Below are positions 17,383-23,768 of a stretch of DNA of 46,730 nucleotides, one piece after another. The notes under the pieces were generated by a model that ran no database searches, was not told the origin of the DNA, and saw only the letters and a list, made by a program, of their open reading frames with translations. The DNA lies in contig CAYPJU010000048.1 of the NCBI GenBank assembly GCA_964411125.1, positions 1-46,730 on the forward strand, written 5' to 3'. Origin of the DNA: JBFIHF01 sp964411125. GTDB taxonomy: Bacteria > Myxococcota_A > Bradymonadia > Bradymonadales > Bradymonadaceae. Position 1 is the first letter of the stretch; every line of letters begins with the position of its first letter. A program made the position numbers and the translations under genes.

Positions 17383-18351
17383 TCATAGTCTCTCCGCCAG
17401 CATCTCTTCGAGCGCCACCTGATCGGCCGCGAACCGGTCGATCCCTTCGGCGAGCTTCTCGGTCGCCATGCGGTCGTCGGCATGCATCGCCTCGAAGCGC
17501 TCCTTCGTCATGTCGATCCGTTCCACGTCCGCTTCCTTCGCCCGATCGACGCTCAGCTTCTGCGGGAGTTCGCCTTCCGTGTTCTGCAACTCCTCCAGGA
17601 ACTTCGGCGCGATCGTCAGCAAATCGCAGCCGGCGAGCTCCGTGATCTCGTCGAGGTTCCGGAAGCTCGCCCCCATCACCTCGGTCGAGTAGCCGAACTT
17701 CTTGAAGTAGGTGTAGATCTCGGTCACCGACTGCACCCCGGGATCTTCGGGACCGGGGTAGGAATCGCGGCCCGTCTCCTTTTTGTACCAGTCGAGGATC
17801 CTCCCCACGAAGGGCGAGATGAGCGTCACCCCGGCTTCGGCGCAAGCGATCGCCTGGTGTAGGCCGAAGAGGAGCGTCAAGTTGCAGTGGATCCCTTCGC
17901 GCTCGAGCTGTTCTGCGGCGCGGATTCCTTCCCACGTCGACGCGATCTTGATCAGGACTCGTTCGGGGCCGATGCCGTGACCGTCGTAGAGCGAGATGAG
18001 ATGGCGCGCCTTCTCCACCGTCGCATCCGTGTCGAAAGAGAGGCGCGCGTCGACCTCCGTCGAGACCCGCCCCGGAATGATCTCGAGGATCCGGCGGCCG
18101 AACTCGACGGCGAGCATGTCGACCGCGATGGCGACGACGTCCTTCTCGTCCGCGTCGGAGCCGGCTTTCGCCTTCGCCGCGTCGAGCGCCGCGTCCACGA
18201 CGGGTGCGTACTGCTCCATCCCCGCCGCGTTCATGATGAGCGACGGGTTCGTCGTCGCGTCGCGCGGCGTGAATGCCTGGATCGAGTCGATGTCACCGGT
18301 GTCGGCGACGACGACGGTCATCTGTTTCAGTTGGTCGAGAAGGTTGGCCAC
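17383..18351 (-). CDS. tal: Transaldolase
   Basis: 322 residues, cytoplasmic, non-oxidative pentose-phosphate pathway. It transfers a dihydroxyacetone unit between sedoheptulose 7-phosphate and glyceraldehyde 3-phosphate. The TalB-type N-terminus LDQLKQMTVVVADTGDID and DATTNPSLI are clear. The Schiff-base lysine is K135 in RVLIKIASTWEG, and ISPFVGRILDWY follows. Length matches the E. coli-type enzyme (about 317). The GTG at 18351 is chosen as start: GGAG lies 7 bases upstream and the family N-terminus begins there; the longer reading to 18567 has no homology. Divergent from hchA across 234 bp. Confidence 0.96.
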   Translation of the reverse strand: MANLLDQLKQMTVVVADTGDIDSIQAFTPRDATTNPSLIMNAAGMEQYAPVVDAALDAAKAKAGSDADEKDVVAIAVDMLAVEFGRRILEIIPGRVSTEVDARLSFDTDATVEKARHLISLYDGHGIGPERVLIKIASTWEGIRAAEQLEREGIHCNLTLLFGLHQAIACAEAGVTLISPFVGRILDWYKKETGRDSYPGPEDPGVQSVTEIYTYFKKFGYSTEVMGASFRNLDEITELAGCDLLTIAPKFLEELQNTEGELPQKLSVDRAKEADVERIDMTKERFEAMHADDRMATEKLAEGIDRFAADQVALEEMLAERL

Positions 18352-18585
18352 GTGGAGCTCCGAGTTGAGGACACGTTCCGCTGAAGATCTACACGCCCGT
18401 TGCCGCAGCGACAACCCACCGCCGCTCGCCGGGGCGTCCACCGTCGTCGTCCCCGCGGACCATTTCGGCCGCCCGAGTGAGCTGCGTCGACATTTCCCGG
18501 TAGATCCGTCGAAGTTCGCGTTGGCCTTCGGGAATCCAGCGTCGACATTGAGAGCTGAATTCGTCACCCCCTCCGAGGTTCACTC

Positions 18586-19440
18586 ATGCCCGCACCCTGG
18601 TCCCCACGTCCCGAAGAAGACGGCACCTACAAGCCTTCGAAGCTCGCCATCGCGTTCTCCGGCAAGGGGATGAAGTTCGACGCCGACGGCCCGACGTCCG
18701 GCGGGGAAGGGCGGAGAATCTTGATCGTCTGCACGGAAAACGGCGCGATGGAGATGCGGAACGGGAAGCGGTTTTCCACCGGAAACCACCCCGTCGAGAC
18801 GTTCATCCCGATCCTCCACTTCGAGCGCGCCGGTTTCGCGGTCGACATCGCGACGCCCACCGGAGAGGCGGTCGCACTGGAGCGGTGGGCGATGCCTGAC
18901 GACGGCGCCGTCGTCGACGCCTGCGCGCGACACGCCGACGCGCTCGAGAACCCCATCGACCTGAGAGAGTTCGTCGAGGAGCTCGGCTCCGCGGACGACT
19001 ACGCCGCGGTCTTCATCCCGGGAGGGCACGGAGCGATGCTCGGGCTCCCCGAAGATCCGAACGTCGGTCGACTTCTGCGGTGGGCGCACGAATCGGGCCT
19101 CTTCACCCTCACGATCTGCCACGGCCCCGCCGCGCTCCTCGCCCTCGCGGGAGGCGACGACGCGTTCGTCTACGACGGCTACGAAGTGACGGCGTTTCCC
19201 GACGTGGTCGACCGCACCAGCCCGATGATGGGCTACCTCCCTGGGCCGATGCCCTGGTACCTCGGTGAGGCGCTCGAAGCGCACGGACTGAGAGTCGTCA
19301 ATTCGATGATGACCGGGTCGACGCATCGCGATCGGAAGCTCGTCACTGGAGACAGCCCCCTCGCCGCAAACTCGTTCGGGCGACTCGCCGTCGACGCGAT
19401 GATCGAAGGAGCGAACGCTTCGGGTTCATCCGGCACGTAG
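18586..19440 (+). CDS. hchA: Hsp31/HchA-type chaperone and glyoxalase III / protein deglycase
   Basis: 284 residues, the same length as E. coli Hsp31. DJ-1/PfpI superfamily protein that protects against methylglyoxal and heat or acid stress. The signature residues are present: STGNHPVET with E71, FIPGGHGAMLGLPE (143-156), the nucleophile C178 in ICHGPAALLAL, and the conserved tail THRDRKLVTGDSPLAANSFG. The N-terminal extension before the core, which in E. coli caps the dimer cleft, is also present. GAGG lies about 8 bases upstream of ATG 18586. It shares a divergent promoter region with tal. No regulator lies next to it. Confidence 0.95.
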   Translation: MPAPWSPRPEEDGTYKPSKLAIAFSGKGMKFDADGPTSGGEGRRILIVCTENGAMEMRNGKRFSTGNHPVETFIPILHFERAGFAVDIATPTGEAVALERWAMPDDGAVVDACARHADALENPIDLREFVEELGSADDYAAVFIPGGHGAMLGLPEDPNVGRLLRWAHESGLFTLTICHGPAALLALAGGDDAFVYDGYEVTAFPDVVDRTSPMMGYLPGPMPWYLGEALEAHGLRVVNSMMTGSTHRDRKLVTGDSPLAANSFGRLAVDAMIEGANASGSSGT

Positions 19441-19499
19441 CGTGCCGCACGTTCGCGTATCTATCTCTCCTACCTAACTTCTGACCAAGGGGAGCAAAG

Positions 19500-19694
19500 A
19501 TGCAGCACGACCCACAACTTCAGCGCGTACAGGTGGTCGACTTCGACATGACCATCGGCAGCCTCATCGGCCTCTTCATCAAGATGGCGATCGCCTCGAT
19601 CCCGGCGATGCTCATTCTCTGGGTCCTCGGGATGTTGCTCGGGGTGATCGCGATGGCGATCCTCGGGGTGGGAGGAGCGGCGCTCGGCGGCTGA
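19500..19694 (+). CDS. Small hydrophobic membrane protein
   Basis: 64 residues. A polar N-terminus of about 16 residues is followed by two predicted membrane segments (about 20-40 and 42-62, rich in Ile, Leu, Met, Ala and Gly, ending GVGGAALGG). AAGGGGAGC sits just upstream of ATG 19500, a strong ribosome-binding site, and a TAACTT box (19475-19480) lies 19 bases upstream, so the gene is probably real and separately transcribed. No family is recognised. A two-hairpin repeat follows 44 bp after its stop and could end the transcript. Confidence 0.75.
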   Translation: MQHDPQLQRVQVVDFDMTIGSLIGLFIKMAIASIPAMLILWVLGMLLGVIAMAILGVGGAALGG

Positions 19695-19738
19695 CGGGGC
19701 GGGGAGCCAGCGGTTACAATCGCTTGCCTTCCGAGCCC

Positions 19739-19796
19739 GAAAACCTCGCGGGTCCAGGGATGCAATCCCTGGTGGGTCTGGGGCAACGCTCCAGGG
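19739..19796 (+). repeat. Dispersed two-hairpin repeat, copy B
   Basis: GAAAACCTCGCGGG leader, then CCAGGGATGCAATCCCTGG (7-bp stem, 5-base loop, 19754-19772), GTGGGT, then a second 7-bp hairpin CTGGGGC-AAC-GCTCCAG with one G-T pair (19778-19794). Same architecture as copies at 3010 and 46646. It lies in the 307-bp gap 19695-20001, which otherwise holds the palindrome at 19840, a -10-like box and a sigma-54-like promoter. Confidence 0.8.
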
Positions 19797-19839
19797 TGTT
19801 CCGACAAAACGACAGCCTCCCCGCGTTGTCGATCGTATT

Positions 19840-19872
19840 GGCAACTCGAGTTGCCGATTGCGTTGCTACAAT
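19840..19872 (+). promoter_or_regulatory. Perfect 16-bp palindrome next to a -10 box
   Basis: GGCAACTCGAGTTGCC (19840-19855) is a perfect palindrome with no centre. TACAAT (19867-19872) follows 11 bases later and fits a -10 element, so a dimeric regulator bound here would cover the -35 region. The start codon of the protease gene is at 20002. Confidence 0.4.
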
Positions 19873-19917
19873 GCCGCGATCGCGCGCCGTAAGTGGCCGA
19901 AAAGCCCCTCAGAGCGG

Positions 19918-19934
19918 TTGGCACGTAGCATGCA
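19918..19934 (+). promoter_or_regulatory. Candidate sigma-54 (-24/-12) promoter of the protease gene
   Basis: TTGGCACGTAGCATGCA matches TGGCACG-N4-TTGCA at all but one position. GG (19920-19921) and GC (19932-19933) are 12 bases apart. Predicted transcript start is about 19945, giving a leader of about 57 bases to ATG 20002. Confidence 0.5.
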
Positions 19935-20001
19935 ATTACCGCCTCCGGCTTCCCGGGCCCGTCGCACTTCGACGAGCCCCGCAGTTACTGCCGGAGTTTT
20001 C

Positions 20002-21684
20002 ATGAAACGACTCGCCCCCCTCGCGCTCGCAGTTCTCGTCTTCAGCTCCTGCGGCGTGGTCGACGACGATCCGGCCGTGGAAGCGGCAGCTTCCGAGACG
20101 AACGCTGCCGTACCTTCGGGCAAGGCGGACATCTACGGTGCGGACGACCGTCGCGACCTGTCGCACGAGACTTCGCCTTCGGTGCGCGAAGTCGGCGATT
20201 CGACCGTGGCGATCCTCAATCGATACCGCGTGCGTCCCGAGGGAGACCATCACATGCGGCTCCCGTCGCGCACTCTGGCTTCGAAGAAGGAAGCGCTCTA
20301 CGGACTGCCGCTGTGCGACGGTGAGCGATTCAAGGAAGAGCCAGCCGCGGCGAGCTGCTCGGGGTTCTTGATCGCCCCGGATCTCGTCGCGACGGCGGGG
20401 CACTGCGTCTCGATCGACACCCCGTGCGACCAGCTCGCCTTCGCGTTCGGGTTCGACAAGCGCGACGGTGACCCGACCCTGATCGATCGACGGGATTACC
20501 GACAGTGCAAGGCGGTGGTGGGGCACCTCTTCGACCGTGAATCGACCCGCGGTCGGGCGCTCGACGACATGCGGCTCTACTCGGACTGGGCGGTCGTCCA
20601 GCTCGACGCGCCGGTCGATCACCGCGTGCCGCTCACGATCCGAGGGACGAAGATCACCGAGGGGGAGCGCGTGTACGCAGTGGGGCACCCCGGAGGCGTG
20701 CCGACCAAGGTCACGAGCGGGTCGGTCGTGGACGACCACGAACTGTGGTTCAACACCGACCTCGACATCTACGCCGGCAACAGCGGCAGCGTGATCGCCG
20801 ACTCGAACGGACAGGCGGTCGGCATCGTGTCGCGCGGGTCCGGTGGCGCGAGCTACACCTACAACGCCAGCCGAACCTGCATGACTTCGAAGACGTGCGA
20901 CGGCTACGACCCGAGCTCGGTCCAGTGCTCCGGCAACCAGGGCATCCACATCGCTCCGCTGAACCGGTTCCTTCGAGCCACTCCAGTCTCCGCAGAATTC
21001 ACCGGGGGGTGGGGCGACCCGATCCCTGCAGACGGCCGCCCGATCAGGATTCCGTTCGACATCCGCGCGGACGGATTCGCCCACTACGTCACACTGAACG
21101 CCCGTATTTCCCACCACGAGCCGACGACTCTGGAGTACGCGATCGTCGCACCCGACGGCACCCGCCAGGTGGTGATGGACCAACCGAGCGCGTGGAGAAA
21201 CTCGATCAGCACCCCGACCCGCACGACGTTCGCGTTCGGCGAGAAGTTGGCCGAGGGTCGATGGACCCTCGAGATCCGAGACACTCAACCGTCGGCGTCA
21301 GCCTCGCAGCGCGTCGAGTGGGCGCAGCTCGTCGTCGGCGTCGGCACCAACACCGCGTGGGAAGCGCCGACGTGGATCGGCTCGGCCTGCGAGTCCGATG
21401 CGGACTGCAACTTCGACCACTTCGGAACCCCCGGGCAGTGCATGACCTCTGGCAGCGGCGGCTACTGCACGTTGCCGTGCGAGGGTTACTGCCCCGATCG
21501 CGAAGGGTTTGCGACGACGTTCTGCGTCGAGTCCGATTTCGGCAGCGGCGCCTGTGCGCCGGTGCCGCACGCGCTCAACGCGCAATGCGCCTCCATCCCC
21601 GGCACCACGCGCAGCGTGGCGTCGCGATGGGTGGGGGCGAGTGGCGCCGCCCCGACCGCACGAGAGATCTGCGCTCTCCCCTGA
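20002..21684 (+). CDS. Trypsin-like serine protease lipoprotein with P-domain-like and Cys-rich C-terminus
   Basis: 560 residues. The signal peptide ends VFSSC (C17). SGKADIYGADDR (39-50) marks the start of the mature protease, as in V8-like enzymes. The catalytic triad is complete: H134 in TAGHC, D195 in YSDWAVVQLD, S261 in GNSGS. Residues about 325-455 (GWGDPIPADGRPIRIPFDIR ... GEKLAEGRWTLEIRD) resemble the proprotein-convertase P-domain (beta-sandwich). The C-terminal 100 residues are Cys-rich (SACESDADCNFDHFG). It is probably a surface or outer-membrane endopeptidase. ATG 20002 has GGAG 6 bases upstream; the longer in-frame reading from 19858 has no signal peptide. Expression probably depends on the sigma-54-like promoter at 19918. 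Confidence 0.92.
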   Translation: MKRLAPLALAVLVFSSCGVVDDDPAVEAAASETNAAVPSGKADIYGADDRRDLSHETSPSVREVGDSTVAILNRYRVRPEGDHHMRLPSRTLASKKEALYGLPLCDGERFKEEPAAASCSGFLIAPDLVATAGHCVSIDTPCDQLAFAFGFDKRDGDPTLIDRRDYRQCKAVVGHLFDRESTRGRALDDMRLYSDWAVVQLDAPVDHRVPLTIRGTKITEGERVYAVGHPGGVPTKVTSGSVVDDHELWFNTDLDIYAGNSGSVIADSNGQAVGIVSRGSGGASYTYNASRTCMTSKTCDGYDPSSVQCSGNQGIHIAPLNRFLRATPVSAEFTGGWGDPIPADGRPIRIPFDIRADGFAHYVTLNARISHHEPTTLEYAIVAPDGTRQVVMDQPSAWRNSISTPTRTTFAFGEKLAEGRWTLEIRDTQPSASASQRVEWAQLVVGVGTNTAWEAPTWIGSACESDADCNFDHFGTPGQCMTSGSGGYCTLPCEGYCPDREGFATTFCVESDFGSGACAPVPHALNAQCASIPGTTRSVASRWVGASGAAPTAREICALP

Positions 21685-21735
21685 CGTTCCGTCTCGCGGT
21701 TGCCTGCCACCGTCGCGATCTGATATCCGCGGAAC

Positions 21736-22416
21736 GTGATCCTCCTCGACTCGACACCGCAAACCGAAGCGGAACTGCTTCGGCGCGCACGCGCGCTCGC
21801 CGGGCGGCGGCTCGACGAGATCGCGGCCGCCCTTCGCGTCGACGTTCCCGGTTCGCTCCGGTCGGACAAGGGGTGGGTCGGGCGACTCATCGAAACCGCG
21901 CTCGGGGCGACCGCGGGGAATCAGGCGCTCCCCGACTTCGTCGAGCTCGGCGTCGAGCTGAAGACGATCCCGGTCGACGCGACCGGAAAGCCCCTCGAAT
22001 CGACCTACATCTGTGTCGCAGACCTCACGCCCGACGAGACCCTCCGCTGGGCCGACAGCCTCGCCTGGTGCAAGCTGCGCCGCGTCCTCTGGGTCCCGAT
22101 CCTCGCCGAGGGGCGTCCGCCGCCCGCCGAGCGGATCGTCGGGCGCGCCGTCCTCTGGAGCCCGGACCCCTACGAACTGGCGCTCCTCGAAGCAGACTGG
22201 TCGCTGCACATGCGCGCGATCGCGGCGGGGGCGGTCGAGCACGTCTCCGGTTCGGAAGGAGCCGTGCTTCAGGTCCGTCCCAAGGCCGCCAACCGTCGTA
22301 TCCTCACCGAGACCGTCGACGAGTTCGGCGAGCCTGCGCTCACGAATCCACGCGGCTTCTACCTGCGGGCGTCGTTCACCCGCGACGTGATCCTCAACGG
22401 TCTGGCGAAGGGCTAA
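21736..22416 (+). CDS. mutH: DNA mismatch repair endonuclease MutH
   Basis: 226 residues against 229 in E. coli. MutH nicks the unmethylated strand at hemimethylated GATC after activation by MutS/MutL. All known active-site positions are conserved: E53 (E. coli E56) in WVGRLIETALGA, D67, E74 and K76 in DFVELGVELKTIPVD, and K113 (E. coli K116) in CKLRRVLW. RPKAANRRILTE and NPRGFYLRASFT match the C-terminal arm. The start is GTG 21736, giving the family N-terminus. MutH is known mainly from gammaproteobacteria with Dam methylation. Its presence among myxobacterial-type genes suggests transfer or a restriction-like (Sau3AI-type) role. No dam, mutS or mutL lies in this window. Confidence 0.95.
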   Translation: MILLDSTPQTEAELLRRARALAGRRLDEIAAALRVDVPGSLRSDKGWVGRLIETALGATAGNQALPDFVELGVELKTIPVDATGKPLESTYICVADLTPDETLRWADSLAWCKLRRVLWVPILAEGRPPPAERIVGRAVLWSPDPYELALLEADWSLHMRAIAAGAVEHVSGSEGAVLQVRPKAANRRILTETVDEFGEPALTNPRGFYLRASFTRDVILNGLAKG

Positions 22417-22426
22417 CACTTCCTCC

Positions 22427-22444
22427 CCTCCCGATGCCGGGAGG
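22427..22444 (+). terminator. Stem-loop just after mutH
   Basis: CCTCCCG-ATGC-CGGGAGG forms a perfect 7-bp GC stem with a 4-base loop, 11 bases after the mutH stop codon. No T-run follows, so it may be an mRNA-stabilising hairpin or a Rho-assisted terminator. Confidence 0.4.
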
Positions 22445-22558
22445 CGCCCAGTCGACCCACCGAGACTCCACGCCGAAACAGGTTCGTTTCCTTGCGATCC
22501 GGTGGCCTCGGGCCCTGCGGCACGTACTGTTCCACGTAGACATTTACGGAGAACACGA

Positions 22559-23491
22559 ATGAGCAAAAGTGGTTGGACGGCAGACGACATGACAGACCAG
22601 ACCGGACGCGTCGCGATCGTGACGGGAGCGAACAGCGGGATCGGCTTCCACGCCGCGAGGCACCTCGCCGCGCGCGGGGCCGAGGTGGTGCTGGCGTGCA
22701 GGACCGAATCGAAAGCGCTGAAGGCGCGCGACGAGATCCGCGCGCAACACACGGGCGCGGACGTGGAATTCATGCAGCTCGACCTGAGCGACCTCGCCTC
22801 CGTGAAGGCGTTCGCCGACGAGTTCCTCGACCGATACGACCGCCTCGACCTTCTGGTGAACAACGCCGGCGTGATGGTCCCGCCGTACTCGAAGACGAAA
22901 GACGGCTTCGAGCTGCAGTTCGGCACCAACCACCTGGGGCACTTCGCGCTCGACGCGCACCTGATCGAGCTCGTGATGGCGACGGAGGGAAGCCGCGTCG
23001 TCACGGTCTCGAGCGGCGCTCACAAAGCGGGCAAGATCGACTTCGACGACCCCAACTGGGAGAAACGCTCCTACTCGGCGTGGCGCGCCTACGGCCAGTC
23101 GAAGATCGCGAACCTCTATTTCGCGCTGGAGCTCGATCGCCGACTCCGAGCCGCAGGGAGCGACACGATCTCGACCGCCGCCCACCCCGGCTGGGCCGCC
23201 ACCGAGCTTCAGAGCAACTCCGCGTTCGCGAAGTTCCTCAACCCCATCTTTGCGCAGACTCCCGAGCAGGGGTCGTGGCCGACGCTCGCCGCCGCGACCG
23301 CACCGTCGGACGGAGGCGACTACTGGGGCCCCAATGGATTTGCCGAGATGAAGGGACAAGCGGTCGAGGTCGAGCCGAACGACCTCGCCAAAGACCCCAC
23401 GATCGCCGAGCGCCTCTGGCGACTCTCCGAAGAACTCACCGGCGTGGAGTTCGAGATCCCCGCAGCCACCGAGGGGCGGTCCGTCGCCTAG
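22559..23491 (+). CDS. Short-chain dehydrogenase (retinol dehydrogenase / protochlorophyllide-reductase-like)
   Basis: 310 residues, NAD(P)H-dependent oxidoreductase. Cofactor motif TGANSGIGFHAAR, strand motif LVNNAGVM, then the catalytic Ser in VTVSSGAHK and the Tyr/Lys of YGQSK. TNHLGHFAL and HPGWAATEL are hallmarks of the retinol-dehydrogenase-like SDRs. ATG 22559 is chosen with GGAG about 9 bases upstream and because MSKSGWTADDMTDQTGRVAIVTG is the family start; the frame is open for 19 codons upstream without homology. Substrate unknown. It is one of four intact SDR genes in the window. Confidence 0.93.
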   Translation: MSKSGWTADDMTDQTGRVAIVTGANSGIGFHAARHLAARGAEVVLACRTESKALKARDEIRAQHTGADVEFMQLDLSDLASVKAFADEFLDRYDRLDLLVNNAGVMVPPYSKTKDGFELQFGTNHLGHFALDAHLIELVMATEGSRVVTVSSGAHKAGKIDFDDPNWEKRSYSAWRAYGQSKIANLYFALELDRRLRAAGSDTISTAAHPGWAATELQSNSAFAKFLNPIFAQTPEQGSWPTLAAATAPSDGGDYWGPNGFAEMKGQAVEVEPNDLAKDPTIAERLWRLSEELTGVEFEIPAATEGRSVA

Positions 23492-23546
23492 GTCCACAGC
23501 CCAGGGTGACGACGAGCGTTGCGATTGCGATGTGCTTCCAGTTCAT
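23436..23546 (-). CDS. Orphan 36-codon lipoprotein signal peptide, likely gene remnant
   Basis: A good ribosome-binding site (GAGGAGGCACTC before ATG) starts MNWKHIAIATLVVTLGCGP, a complete lipoprotein signal with lipobox TLGC. After 18 residues the reading frame runs into the antisense of the SDR 3' end and stops. The first codons and the ribosome-binding site closely resemble the lipoprotein gene facing it at 23769 (MNWKAIAALGLLSTTLACGG). It could be the surviving 5' end of a truncated paralogue, or a small lipopeptide. The second is less likely because the C-terminal half is antisense to a conserved gene. Confidence 0.4.
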   Translation of the reverse strand: MNWKHIAIATLVVTLGCGPRRRTAPRWLRGSRTPRR

Positions 23547-23615
23547 GAGTGCCTCCTCGTTGGATGTCGATCGCATCGTAGAGAGCCCGCATTCGCGCGC
23601 TCGGAGCCGACGAGG

Positions 23616-23667
23616 AGACTTCGTGGAGACGATGCGGCGCCTTCCCCATCGCTTCTCCACGAAGTCT
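23616..23667. promoter_or_regulatory. Long inverted repeat in the divergent lipoprotein intergenic region
   Basis: AGACTTCGTGGAGACGATG (23616-23634) and CATCGCTTCTCCACGAAGTCT (23647-23667) pair over 19 positions with one two-base bulge and a 12-base loop. It lies between the orphan signal peptide (minus) and the lipoprotein at 23769 (plus). There is no T-run on either side, so it is more likely an operator or mRNA leader structure than a terminator. Confidence 0.6.
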
Positions 23668-23768
23668 TCAGGGCGTCTCCAAGCTCCGGCCAGCGGCGTG
23701 GGCCAGAATCCGAATCGTCAGCCGGGTGGATCGGCGACGCGAAACTGAGATGCCAAAGGGAGGCAATC

